Below are positions 8,596 to 17,378 of a stretch of 64,000 nt of DNA, in pieces (position 1 is the first letter of the stretch; every line of letters begins with the position of its first letter). Where the stretch lies: assembly GCF_030518235.1 (NCBI RefSeq), contig NZ_JAULSA010000002.1:760239-824238 (forward strand), read 5' to 3'. Under the pieces are notes generated by a model. That model was not told where the DNA came from, did not search any database, and was given only the letters and a program-made list of their open reading frames with translations. Source of the stretch: Saccharibacillus sp. CPCC 101409 (GTDB taxonomy: Bacteria > Bacillota > Bacilli > Paenibacillales > Paenibacillaceae). A program made the position numbers and the translations under genes.

Positions 8596-9549
8596 ATGGC
8601 AGCAAAAAAAGCGTTGAACGTTGTGAAAATCCGGAAAATGAAACAGCAAAGCGAGCGTCTGACGATGATTACCGCTTACGATTATCCGTCCGCGAAACTG
8701 GCGGAGGAAGCGGGCGTCGATCTGATCCTGGTCGGCGATTCGCTGGGCAACGTCGTCCTCGGTTACGATTCGACGATTCCCGTTACGCTGGACGACATGG
8801 TTTATCATACAAGAGCGACCGCGCGCGGCGCGCAGAATACGTTTATCGTCGCCGACATGCCGTTTATGACGTATCACGGCGGCACGGACGAAACGCTCAA
8901 AGGCGTGCGCCGGCTGATGCAGGAAGGCCGCGCGCACGCGGTCAAGATGGAAGGCGGCCTGGAGATCGCGGCGGCGGTCAAGTCGATCGTGCAGGCCGGC
9001 GTGCCGGTGCTGGGACATATCGGCCTGACGCCGCAGTCGGTCAATACGATCGGCGGCTACCGCGTGCAGGGCAAAGACGAAGCGGATGCCAAGCGGCTGA
9101 TGGAAGAAGCCAAAGCGCTCGAAGCGGCCGGCGCGTTCGCGGTCGTGCTGGAGCTGGTGGCCGAAGAAACGGCGGCGGCCATCACGCGCGAACTGTCGAT
9201 CCCGACAATCGGCATCGGCGCCGGCCGGGAATGCGACGGACAGGTGCTGGTGTTCCACGACGTGGTCAAATACGCTTCGCCTTATATGGAGAAGAAATTC
9301 GTCAAAACGTTCGCCGACGTCGGCGCGCAGATCCGCGGCGGTATCGAGGATTACGTGAGCGAAGTCAAAAGCGGCGCTTTCCCGGCCGAGCAGCATGTAT
9401 TCCGCGCCGATGCCGGCGTGACCGAATCGCTGGACTCGCTGTACGGCGGAGGCAAAACCGAAGAATCTTCGGAGCGGACGGAGCCGCAAACGACGGTACA
9501 ATCGCCGGATGCGGCGGCCGATAAAGAAAAAGTGGGTGCGCGCGGATGA
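8596..9549 (+). CDS. panB: 3-methyl-2-oxobutanoate hydroxymethyltransferase
   Basis: 317 residues; it transfers a hydroxymethyl group from methylene-tetrahydrofolate to 2-oxoisovalerate, the first pantothenate step. Family blocks visible are MITAYDYPSA, VGDSLGNVVLGY (Mg-binding Asp), GHIGLTPQSV and PTIGIGAGRECDGQVLV. The last ~40 residues form a polar Glu/Thr/Ser-rich tail beyond the usual (beta/alpha)8 barrel and look like a disordered extension. The start follows AAAGGAG. panC overlaps by four bases and panD follows, giving a complete panBCD operon in B. subtilis order. Confidence 0.95.
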   Translation: MAAKKALNVVKIRKMKQQSERLTMITAYDYPSAKLAEEAGVDLILVGDSLGNVVLGYDSTIPVTLDDMVYHTRATARGAQNTFIVADMPFMTYHGGTDETLKGVRRLMQEGRAHAVKMEGGLEIAAAVKSIVQAGVPVLGHIGLTPQSVNTIGGYRVQGKDEADAKRLMEEAKALEAAGAFAVVLELVAEETAAAITRELSIPTIGIGAGRECDGQVLVFHDVVKYASPYMEKKFVKTFADVGAQIRGGIEDYVSEVKSGAFPAEQHVFRADAGVTESLDSLYGGGKTEESSERTEPQTTVQSPDAAADKEKVGARG

Positions 9550-10472
9550 ACGCGTCTCCCCAAATTGCGCGTACGATCGCCGAAGTCCGCGGCTTGATTG
9601 AACGGCTGCGCGCCGAACGCGCCGGCGGCGAATCCGGAAACGAAGTCGGCTTCGTGCCGACGATGGGTTATCTGCACGAAGGCCATGCCAGCCTGCTGCG
9701 CCGGGCGCGGCGGGAAAACGGAATTACGGCGCTGAGCATTTTCGTCAATCCGATCCAGTTCGGACCGAACGAAGATCTGGAACGTTATCCGCGCAGCGAG
9801 GAAGCGGATCTGGAGCTTGCGGCGCGCGAAGGCGTCGATGTGGTCTTCCTGCCTTCGGCGCAAGAAATGTATCCCGCACAGCGCAGAACGACCGTTGCCG
9901 TAACCGGCGTGACCGAACGGCTCTGCGGCGCTTCGCGTCCCGGACATTTCGACGGCGTGGCGACGGTTGTCTCCAAGCTGTTCAACATCGTCAAGCCGGA
10001 TAAAGCCTACTTCGGCGCCAAAGATGCCCAGCAGGTGGCGGTGCTGCAAAAAATGGTGTCCGATCTCAACATGGATGTGCGGATCGTGCCGTGCCCGATC
10101 GTGCGCGAAGCCGACGGACTGGCGCTCAGCTCCCGCAACGTATATCTGAGCGAAGAACAGCGCCGCGAGGCGCTCGTGCTATCGCGTTCGCTGCGCGAAG
10201 CGTCGGCGCGAATCGAATCCGAAGCGGAGGTTACGCCGGAGCAGATCGTTGCAGGCGTAACCGGCAGTATCCAGGCATCGCCGCTCGCACAGATCGACTA
10301 TGTGGAACTGCTGACGTTCCCGGAACTGCAGCCGCTCGATCCGAAGCGGGATCTGTCCGATCTTCGCGATTCCGGCGGTTCCGTCATTCTGGCGCTGGCC
10401 GTCAAGTTCGGTTCGACAAGACTGATCGACAACGCGATTTTGAATCTCAAGGAGGCCCCTTTGCATGTATAG
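9546..10472 (+). CDS. panC: pantothenate synthetase
   Basis: 308 residues; it makes an ATP-dependent amide bond between pantoate and beta-alanine. The nucleotidyltransferase signature appears as [15 protein letters not shown], with the HxGH-type motif, and the second signature as SSRNVYLS (the KMSKS equivalent). [11 protein letters not shown] and FGAKDAQQ are also family blocks. It overlaps panB by four bases and panD by eight, so the three proteins are likely translated in step. Confidence 0.95.
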   Translation: MNASPQIARTIAEVRGLIERLRAERAGGESGNEVGFVPTMGYLHEGHASLLRRARRENGITALSIFVNPIQFGPNEDLERYPRSEEADLELAAREGVDVVFLPSAQEMYPAQRRTTVAVTGVTERLCGASRPGHFDGVATVVSKLFNIVKPDKAYFGAKDAQQVAVLQKMVSDLNMDVRIVPCPIVREADGLALSSRNVYLSEEQRREALVLSRSLREASARIESEAEVTPEQIVAGVTGSIQASPLAQIDYVELLTFPELQPLDPKRDLSDLRDSGGSVILALAVKFGSTRLIDNAILNLKEAPLHV

Positions 10473-10848
10473 AACGATGATGAAATCCAAGATTCACCGC
10501 GCGACCGTCACGGAAGCGAACCTGAACTACGTCGGCAGCATCACGATCGACGAAGACCTGATGGACGCCGCCGACCTGCTGGAGAACGAGAAAGTCCAAA
10601 TCGTCGACAACAATAACGGCGAACGCCTGGAAACGTACGTGATTCCGGGTCTGCGCGGCAGCGGCGTAATCTGCCTGAACGGCGCGGCGGCGCGCCGCGT
10701 TCAGCCGGGCGATACGGTCATCATTATCTCGTACGCTTCGCTTTCGAACGAAGAAGCGCATCTGCACAAGCCGACCGTCGTGTTCGTGGACGAAGGCAAC
10801 CGCGCGATCGAGACGGCAGCCAAGGAAGTTCACGCGACGATCCGTTAA
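10465..10848 (+). CDS. panD: aspartate 1-decarboxylase proenzyme
   Basis: 127 residues; it makes beta-alanine from aspartate using a pyruvoyl group. Self-cleavage occurs at Gly-Ser in NYVGSITID, and the mature start Ser is visible. [10 protein letters not shown] is the conserved N-terminal block. The ATG at 10465 follows AAGGAGG and overlaps panC; an internal ATG five codons later would begin at the more usual MKSKIHR, and either may be used. A terminator follows. Confidence 0.94.
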   Translation: MYRTMMKSKIHRATVTEANLNYVGSITIDEDLMDAADLLENEKVQIVDNNNGERLETYVIPGLRGSGVICLNGAAARRVQPGDTVIIISYASLSNEEAHLHKPTVVFVDEGNRAIETAAKEVHATIR

Positions 10849-10935
10849 TTTTCTGCGTTCCGGCAGGCGAAGTATTTGGCGGCCGCGCAGATTCGCGGCG
10901 CCCCGATCAAGATCCGGACCCTCCGGGAGCGATGT

Positions 10936-10977
10936 GCCTTCCGCCGCAGTCAGCGGCGCGAAGGCCTCGCTTTTTTT
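10936..10977 (+). terminator. intrinsic terminator after panBCD
   Basis: GCCTTC/GAAGGC and inner GCCGC/GCGGC pairs form a hairpin, followed by CTCGC and seven T residues. Confidence 0.8.
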
Positions 10978-11065
10978 ATCGCCCGCGAAGTCGTGAACGG
11001 TTTCCCAAACCGCCGTTTCTCTGTTATGCTGGTAAAGAATCTGACTGAAAGGATTTACCGATCCC

Positions 11066-13930
11066 ATGAAATTTGCCGTACTGGATTTTGAAACGACGGG
11101 CACTCAGTCCTCCGATGCCATCATCCAGATCGGACTGAGCGTTATCGACCACGATCTGGAGATCGTGGAAACGTATCAATCGCTGGTCAATCCCGGCGTT
11201 CCGCTGCCTCCGTTCATTTCTGAACTGACGGGAATCGTCGCGGAGCAGCTGGAGCAGGCTCCGGTATTGGACGAAGCGATTATCGGCATGATCCCGCTGC
11301 TGGACGACGCCGTCCTGATCGGACACAATGTGGCGTTCGATTTCGGCTTTTTGCAGCGGGCGCTCGATCAGACGGGCTATCTGCCGTTTACCGGCCGCAT
11401 TCTCGATACCATCGATCTGCTGCGCATTTTGTACCCGTCGATCACCGGCTACCAGCTCGGCGCGGTGGCGGCGCAGTTCGGGATCGAGCACGAGCGGCCG
11501 CATCAGGCGGATAGCGACGCGCTGGCGACGGCGCATGTGTTTTTGCACTGCCTGGAAGAAGCGCGCTCGCTGCCGCTGGTCACGCTTCAGCGCGTGGCCG
11601 AGCTGCTGGCGGGCGACGACGATCTGGGCTGGTTTTTTCATACGCTGGTCGAGGAAAAAGAACTCGAACCGCTGCACGAAAGCGGCGAGTTCAAATATTA
11701 CCGGCAGTTCGCGCTGAAAACCGGCGAATGGAGCGAGGTTCCGCCGGCCCGGGAAATCCGCGACGGCAATCCGCTGGAGAACGTGCCGTTCGAAGATTTT
11801 CTGCAGCAGGTGCAGGACAATCTGCGCGCCGAGCTGCCCGGTTACGAAGAACGCGAAGCGCAAAATATGATGTTCGCCAAAGTCGAAGAAGCGTTCAGCG
11901 CCGACAAGCATCTGCTGATCGAAGCGGGGACCGGCACGGGCAAATCGCTCGGCTACCTGATCCCGGCCATTTACGAAAGCGTCAAGCACGACCGCAAAGT
12001 CATGGTCAGCACGCACACGATCAACTTGCAGGAACAGCTGCGCGAACGCGACGTTCCGCTGCTCAGCCGGGTCGTGCCGTTCGAATTTCGCGCCTCCGTA
12101 TTCAAAGGACGGCGGCATTATTTGTGTCTGCGCAAGCTGGAACAGAAAATAGAACGGCGCGAATTCGCCCACCCGGCGGACGACGCGCTGACCGCCGCCC
12201 AGCTCGTGGTCTGGCTGACGAAAACGGAAAGCGGCGACGACGAGGAACTGAATCTCGGCATCGGGCGCGGCCAGGATTTCTGGGACACGATCGCGAGCGA
12301 AACCGATTCGTGCCTGGGACGCGCCTGCCCCTGGTTCCGCAGCTGTTATTATTATCGCGCCAAGCACGAAGCGACGATGGCCGACGTGGTGGTTACCAAC
12401 CACTCCAAGCTGTTCTCCGACGTCAAGGCCGACGATCAGCTGCTGCCGGCCTACGAACGGCTCGTCATCGACGAAGCGCATCATCTGGAAGACGTGGCGG
12501 GCAAGCATCTGGGCCTGCGCCTGAACTACTTTTCGTTCGTCCATGCGATGACCCGGCTGTACAAAGACGGCAAGAACGGCCAACTGCCGGCGCTGCGCCA
12601 GCTGCTGAGCCGCGCGGGCGGCGAGAAAGCGGGCGACTGGGTGCGGGCGATCGACGAGATCGTGCCGGAGCTGATCGACGCCAAGGAAAGCTGGGACAAG
12701 CTGACCGAGCTGCTGTATACGCTGCTGCCCGACCGGACGGACGCTTCGGCCCCGGAAGCCGGACAGCACACGCTGCGCCTGACGGCGGGCGAGTATCCGG
12801 GCGGCTGGGATACGCTGTCCGGCGTGGAGAACCAGATCTATGTCGGTCTCGGCGAAGTGATTCGCCGCGCCGAACGGATGGCGGCTTCCGTCAAGGAAGA
12901 CAGCGGCGATTATACGGCCGAAGGCATCGCGACCGATATCGCCGGGCTGATCAAGGACCTGTCCGAAGCGCGGGAATCGCTGCGCTTCTTTATGCGGCTC
13001 GACGACGGAAGCACGGTATACTGGCTGGAAGGCAGCACGCAGTTCAAAAGCAAGTCCATTCAGCTGTACGCGGTGCCGATCGACGTCAGCGGGCAGCTTC
13101 AGCAGCACTTTTTCGACAAAAAGAAAAGTATCGTGCTCACGTCGGCCACGCTGGCGGTGGACAAGAAGTTCGATTATATGATCGACCAGCTCGGCCTGAG
13201 GGACGCGGCGTCGCAAAAAAGACTGCTGACGGAAGTGCTTCCTTCGCCGTTCAATTATAGAGAGCAGGCGCTGCTGATCGTTCCGAGAGATTTTCCGAGC
13301 GTCAAAGGCCAAACGGCCGACGCCCGCTTCCTGGCGGCGCTGACCGACTCGCTGGCGAGCACGGCCGAAGCGACGCAGGGGCGGATGCTCGTGCTGTTCA
13401 CTTCGTACCGGATGCTGCGCCAGGTCTACGACCCGCTCAAAGAAATGCTGGCCGCTTCGGGCATTTCGCTGATCGGGCAGGGCGTGGACAGCGGCAGCCG
13501 CAGCCGGTTGACCCGGCGCTTCCAGGACAGTCCGCGTTCGGTGCTGCTCGGGACGAGCAGCTTCTGGGAAGGCGTCGATATTCCGGGAGACGCGCTGACG
13601 TGCCTGGCGATCGTCCGGCTGCCGTTCCAGCCGCCGAGCCATCCGCTGCTGGAAGCCAAAAGCGAACTGCTCAAGCGCCAGAATCTCAACCCGTTTATGA
13701 AATTGTCCGTGCCGCAGGCCGTGATCCGCTTCAAGCAGGGCTTCGGCCGGCTGGTGCGGACGCGCCGCGACCGGGGCATCGTGATCGTGTACGATACGCG
13801 CGTCATCGAATCGTATTACGGCAAATACTTTTTATATTCCCTGCCGGGTCCGAAAATGGAGCATATGGCTTTGGAACAAATCGTTCCGAGAGTCGCCGAA
13901 TGGCTGGGGCCGGAGGAGAAGACGGATTAA
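11066..13930 (+). CDS. dinG: DinG-family protein: DEDD exonuclease fused to XPD-like helicase
   Basis: A 954-residue fusion, as in B. subtilis DinG (YpvA). The N-terminal exonuclease shows VLDFETTG, HNVAFDFGF and HQADSDAL, giving the DEDDh residues. The helicase has Walker A GTGTGKS near 290 and a DEAHH box near 468. Four cysteines, C354 and then C416-x4-C421-x5-C427, match the spacing of the iron-sulphur cluster in E. coli DinG and XPD. It probably acts in DNA repair, either processing 3' ends or unwinding forked and hybrid structures. The ATG follows a GAAAGG site. It ends 26 bases before rex. Confidence 0.9.
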   Translation: MKFAVLDFETTGTQSSDAIIQIGLSVIDHDLEIVETYQSLVNPGVPLPPFISELTGIVAEQLEQAPVLDEAIIGMIPLLDDAVLIGHNVAFDFGFLQRALDQTGYLPFTGRILDTIDLLRILYPSITGYQLGAVAAQFGIEHERPHQADSDALATAHVFLHCLEEARSLPLVTLQRVAELLAGDDDLGWFFHTLVEEKELEPLHESGEFKYYRQFALKTGEWSEVPPAREIRDGNPLENVPFEDFLQQVQDNLRAELPGYEEREAQNMMFAKVEEAFSADKHLLIEAGTGTGKSLGYLIPAIYESVKHDRKVMVSTHTINLQEQLRERDVPLLSRVVPFEFRASVFKGRRHYLCLRKLEQKIERREFAHPADDALTAAQLVVWLTKTESGDDEELNLGIGRGQDFWDTIASETDSCLGRACPWFRSCYYYRAKHEATMADVVVTNHSKLFSDVKADDQLLPAYERLVIDEAHHLEDVAGKHLGLRLNYFSFVHAMTRLYKDGKNGQLPALRQLLSRAGGEKAGDWVRAIDEIVPELIDAKESWDKLTELLYTLLPDRTDASAPEAGQHTLRLTAGEYPGGWDTLSGVENQIYVGLGEVIRRAERMAASVKEDSGDYTAEGIATDIAGLIKDLSEARESLRFFMRLDDGSTVYWLEGSTQFKSKSIQLYAVPIDVSGQLQQHFFDKKKSIVLTSATLAVDKKFDYMIDQLGLRDAASQKRLLTEVLPSPFNYREQALLIVPRDFPSVKGQTADARFLAALTDSLASTAEATQGRMLVLFTSYRMLRQVYDPLKEMLAASGISLIGQGVDSGSRSRLTRRFQDSPRSVLLGTSSFWEGVDIPGDALTCLAIVRLPFQPPSHPLLEAKSELLKRQNLNPFMKLSVPQAVIRFKQGFGRLVRTRRDRGIVIVYDTRVIESYYGKYFLYSLPGPKMEHMALEQIVPRVAEWLGPEEKTD

Positions 13931-13956
13931 TTTTTTTCCCTGGGAGGGACCTTGTA

Positions 13957-14634
13957 ATGAAAGCGGAAAAAATTTCGGAAGCCGTCGTTCGCAGACTTCC
14001 CGTTTACCTGCGCCACCTGACCGAACTGCACAAGCGCGAAGTGATGACCGTATCCTCGCAGGAACTCGGGCTGAAGCTCGATCTTAATCCGGCTCAAATC
14101 CGGAAGGATCTGGCCTACTTCGGCGATTTCGGACGCAAAGGCATCGGTTACGACGTGTCTTACCTGATCGAGAAGATTCGCCATATCCTGAAGCTGGACC
14201 GCCAGATCAACGTCGCTCTCATCGGCGCCGGCAATCTGGGACACGCGCTGTCCAACTACAATATGTATCTCAAGGAAAGCATGAAGATCGTAGCCGTGTT
14301 CGACTCGTATACGCCGAAGATCGGAACCAAGATCAACATGCTGACCGTGCAGCCGATCGAAGAATTGAAAGAAACCGTAATCGACAAAAGTATCCGTGTC
14401 GGCATTATCACCGTTCCGGATTCGGAAGCGCAGCGGGTCGCCGACCAGCTCGTCGACGCCGGGATCGAAGCGATCCTGAACTTTGCGCCGACCGTGCTGC
14501 GCGTTCCGCAGCAGGTGCGGATTCACGCGGCCGACTTTACGACCGATCTGCTCAGCCTGGCTTACTATCTTGATAACGGAAAGGAAACGGAAGTCCATGA
14601 CAACGACAAACAGCCCGAAAAAGTGGATCGTTAG
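13957..14634 (+). CDS. rex: redox-sensing transcriptional repressor Rex
   Basis: 225 residues. The N-terminal winged helix contains QELGLKLDLNPAQIRKDL, and the NAD(H)-binding Rossmann fold shows IGAGNLGHAL near residue 90. Rex represses fermentation and respiratory genes until the NADH/NAD+ ratio rises. ATG 13957 follows GGGAGG; longer in-frame options inside dinG lack a site. It ends 38 bases inside the next coding region. A clear Rex operator (TTGTGAA-type dyad) was not found in this window, though hbd and ackA nearby would be logical targets. Confidence 0.95.
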   Translation: MKAEKISEAVVRRLPVYLRHLTELHKREVMTVSSQELGLKLDLNPAQIRKDLAYFGDFGRKGIGYDVSYLIEKIRHILKLDRQINVALIGAGNLGHALSNYNMYLKESMKIVAVFDSYTPKIGTKINMLTVQPIEELKETVIDKSIRVGIITVPDSEAQRVADQLVDAGIEAILNFAPTVLRVPQQVRIHAADFTTDLLSLAYYLDNGKETEVHDNDKQPEKVDR

Positions 14635-15907
14635 AAACGGCGTATTCGCCACTGCGGAAGCCGGCGGCGTCGTCCGCGGCTGCATGGTGGTCGAAGACGG
14701 CGTAATCGCCTACATCGGCGAAGAAGAACCGGAAGACGCGCGCGATCTGCCGTCCGTGGACGGCAAAGGACTGCTGTTTATGCCGGGTCTCGTCAACAGC
14801 CACGGTCATACCGCCATGTCCCTGCTGCGCGGCTACGGCGACGATATGGTGCTCCAATCCTGGCTGCAGGAAAAAATGTGGCCGATGGAAGCCAAGTTTA
14901 CGTCAGGCGACGTCTACTGGGGCAGTTCGCTGTCCATTATGGAGATGCTCAAAGGCGGAACGACGACGTTCCTCGATATGTACGACCATATGGACCGCGT
15001 GGCGCAGGCCGTGCAGGAGTCGGGCATCCGCGCTTCGCTGACCCGCGGCGTAATCGGGCTGTGCTCGGCCGAGGAGCAGGAGCATAAGCTGGCGGAAGCG
15101 ATCCGCTTCGCGAAAGACTGGCACGGCGGAGCCGACGGCCGGATTACGGTCATGATGTCGCCGCATGCGCCGTACACCTGTCCGCCGGATTATATCGAGC
15201 GCTTTGTACAGGCGGCGCACGATCTGGATCTGCCGCTGCATACGCATATGTCGGAAACGGCGGCGGAAGTGCAGCAGAACGTCGACGACTACGGTCTGCG
15301 TCCGGTCGCCCATCTGGAAAAGCTCGGCTTTTTCTCCCGTCCGTCGATGGTGGCGCACGGCGTACATCTGACGGACGAAGAAATCGAACTGCTGGCGGCT
15401 AACCGCGTAGCGGTATCGCACAACCCGGGCAGCAACCTCAAATTGGCGAGCGGCGTGGCCCGGGTGCCGGAACTGCTGCGCGCGGGCGTCGTCGTGTCGC
15501 TGGGAACGGACGGACCGGCCAGCAACAACAACCTGGATATGTTCGAGGAGATGCGGCTGGCCGCTTTGATTCACAAAGGCGTATCGGGCGATCCGACGGC
15601 CGTCCCGGCGCTCGAAGCGCTGCGGATGGGCACGCTGTACGGCGCGCAGTCGCTGTATATCGACAACCTCGGCACGCTGGCGGCAGGCATGAAAGCGGAC
15701 TTTATCGCGCTCGACGCCGAGCAGGCGCATTTCCTGCCGCGTACGGATTATGTATCGCATATCGTGTATTCGGCCGCGGCGCAGGATGTGCGCCACGTGT
15801 GGGTGGACGGGGTGCAGGTCGTCAAGAACCGCGAGTGCCTGACGCTCGACGAAGAAAGAATCCGGTTCGAGGCGCAGTCCGCGTTCGAAGGGCTGCTGGC
15901 CCGATAA
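14597..15907 (+). CDS. mtaD: amidohydrolase, 5-methylthioadenosine/S-adenosylhomocysteine deaminase family
   Basis: 436 residues. The metal-binding SHGHTAM (H-x-H) near residue 67, the HTHMSET block and GTDGPASNNN near 310 place it in the MTA/SAH deaminase branch of the amidohydrolases. It would convert methylthioadenosine or adenosylhomocysteine to the inosine forms, or deaminate a related adenosine compound. The start at 14597 lies within the end of rex, after AAAGGA, so translation is probably coupled to rex. Annotation as a guanine or chlorohydrolase-like deaminase is possible but less likely given the motifs. Confidence 0.87.
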   Translation: MTTTNSPKKWIVRNGVFATAEAGGVVRGCMVVEDGVIAYIGEEEPEDARDLPSVDGKGLLFMPGLVNSHGHTAMSLLRGYGDDMVLQSWLQEKMWPMEAKFTSGDVYWGSSLSIMEMLKGGTTTFLDMYDHMDRVAQAVQESGIRASLTRGVIGLCSAEEQEHKLAEAIRFAKDWHGGADGRITVMMSPHAPYTCPPDYIERFVQAAHDLDLPLHTHMSETAAEVQQNVDDYGLRPVAHLEKLGFFSRPSMVAHGVHLTDEEIELLAANRVAVSHNPGSNLKLASGVARVPELLRAGVVVSLGTDGPASNNNLDMFEEMRLAALIHKGVSGDPTAVPALEALRMGTLYGAQSLYIDNLGTLAAGMKADFIALDAEQAHFLPRTDYVSHIVYSAAAQDVRHVWVDGVQVVKNRECLTLDEERIRFEAQSAFEGLLAR

Positions 15908-15932
15908 CCGGAAGATCGGGAGGAAAGCGAAC

Positions 15933-16451
15933 GTGAGCAAGCGCAAAAAAACAATCCTGCTGATCGTAGTGATCGCCTTGATCCTGCTGCTCGGCGCTTA
16001 TCTGTACTACACGCTTTCGCTGCAGGGCAGAAACAGCGAAAAAGACGCGGCAATCGCTTCGGCGCGTTCGCAGCAGAATCTGACCGAAGTGGAGCGGGCG
16101 GACAAGTGGGTCTGGGGCAAAGACTCGATCTACTGGGTCGTATTGGGCAAGAATGCGGCCGGCGAAGAAATGTACGTCTGGCTGCCGTATACAGCCGAAG
16201 GACAGCCGGCGCAGGGCGGGAGCAAGGCGCATGTGCTGCCCCTGGCCGGAACGATTGCACGGAGCGATATGGAGCGGCGCGTCGAAACGGAACTGCCCGA
16301 AGCGAAGATTATTCGCATGCTGCCGGGATTTTACGACAATCGGCATGTCTGGCAGGTATTTTACGAACAGCAGGACACGCATTATTACCGCTTCTACAGC
16401 ATGAAAGACGGCAGCGCGATCGGAGAGGCTTTCGATCTGCCGAAATGGTAG
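15933..16451 (+). CDS. ypmB: DUF5590 membrane-anchored protein, YpmB family
   Basis: 172 residues with a short basic N-terminus and one transmembrane helix at about 6-27, then an extracytoplasmic domain. The domain has a WVWGKDSIYWVVLGK core and a second copy-like region (RHVWQVFYEQQ), typical of the PepSY-like DUF5590 family. The function is unknown. The GTG start follows GGGAGG. In B. subtilis ypmB follows dinG and ypmA and precedes aspB and asnS; here aspB and ypmA are absent and rex-mtaD are present instead. A terminator follows. Confidence 0.8.
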   Translation: MSKRKKTILLIVVIALILLLGAYLYYTLSLQGRNSEKDAAIASARSQQNLTEVERADKWVWGKDSIYWVVLGKNAAGEEMYVWLPYTAEGQPAQGGSKAHVLPLAGTIARSDMERRVETELPEAKIIRMLPGFYDNRHVWQVFYEQQDTHYYRFYSMKDGSAIGEAFDLPKW

Positions 16452-16467
16452 AGCGATTACGGATTTC

Positions 16468-16518
16468 AAAAAAGAACGGTTTTCCGTCGCTTTTGCGATG
16501 GGAAAGCCGTTCTTTTTT
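16468..16518 (+). terminator. intrinsic terminator after ypmB
   Basis: AAAAAAGAACGG-TTTTCC pairs with GGGAAA-GCCGTTCTTTTTT around a GTCGCTTTTGCGAT loop. Confidence 0.88.
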
Positions 16519-16832
16519 GCGATCCGGACGGCAAGAATAGGAACGGATTTTTCGCGCAGAGGGAGGCTTTTCCCGGTCCGAATCGTGCCAAGCAAGCATG
16601 TTTGAAAGCAAAGCCGGATTAGAAAATGGGAAAAGGGTGTGATATACTTATTCTCAACGAAGCGTTAAATTGGATAGAAGAAAGCTTGAGTCAGGCGAAA
16701 ATGCAAAAAAACGCCAAATAAGCATTTGTTCCAAATGCTTCAAAAAAGGCGTGAATTCTTTTGAGTTCTTTCTTATGGATGTCAGATACTCTCCCATGAT
16801 CGACCACACAGCACGAAGAGGAGAAATGCCCA
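16519..16832 (+). promoter_or_regulatory. promoter and structured leader of the FtsH-like protease operon
   Basis: A TATACT hexamer at 16643-16648 is preceded by TG-n, giving an extended -10; the -35 position is poor (TAGAAA). About 180 bases separate it from the start codon. Within that leader, AAGCATTTG (16720-16728) and CAAATGCTT (16732-16740) form a perfect 9-bp hairpin with a three-base loop, enclosed by ACGCC (16711-16715) and GGCGT (16748-16752). There is no T run after it, so it is not a simple terminator. No known riboswitch class was recognised. The part before 16640 shows nothing else. Confidence 0.55.
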
Positions 16833-17378
16833 TTGAAGATCCGGATTCTGCCCATTGCCGTCACCGCCGCGGTGTCCCTGCTTTTGTTGTTCGGGGGCTG
16901 GTTTCTGTACCGTCAGACCGCACTCGAACGTCCGATCGAACGCATGCTGAGCCAGTATCCGGGCGTGACCAGCGCTCAAGTGGATATTACCCAGAAGCAA
17001 GCGGTATTGAAACTCGATCTGGAATCGAATGTCGATTTGCGCGGAATGGTCGCCCAGCTTCGCAAAGAAGAAGGCAAGCTGCTCAAGAACAGAACCGTCG
17101 TATTCGATATCGCCGACCATTCCACTCCCGAAATCGACGCGCTCTGGAAAGAGGCTTCGTTCTCCGTCGCGGAAGCAATGGCCAATAAACGCTACACGCT
17201 GATTCCGAACACGCTGTCCAAAATTCAAGACGAAAATGTCGCTTATACCATTTCGAGCGATATGGACGATCATTATATTTATGTGGTTCTGAGTTCCTCC
17301 GCGGACAAGCAGGCCAACAAATACGTGATTCTGCCGCTGACCGCGTCGCAGGGAACGGGAGGACAAACCAATGCCTAG
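16833..17378 (+). CDS. membrane-anchored protein of unknown function, FtsH-like operon
   Basis: 181 residues, family not recognised. There is one N-terminal transmembrane helix at about 5-26 and then a polar domain with an ITQKQAVLKLDLESN segment and no obvious catalytic motif. The predicted topology puts the domain outside the membrane. The TTG start at 16833 is set by AGAGGAGA at 16818-16825; the ATG at 16826 is in another frame and runs into a different, featureless product. Its last eight bases overlap the start of the FtsH-like protease gene, which suggests the two act together, for example as a regulator or substrate adaptor of the protease; that is inference from position only. Confidence 0.7.
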   Translation: MKIRILPIAVTAAVSLLLLFGGWFLYRQTALERPIERMLSQYPGVTSAQVDITQKQAVLKLDLESNVDLRGMVAQLRKEEGKLLKNRTVVFDIADHSTPEIDALWKEASFSVAEAMANKRYTLIPNTLSKIQDENVAYTISSDMDDHYIYVVLSSSADKQANKYVILPLTASQGTGGQTNA

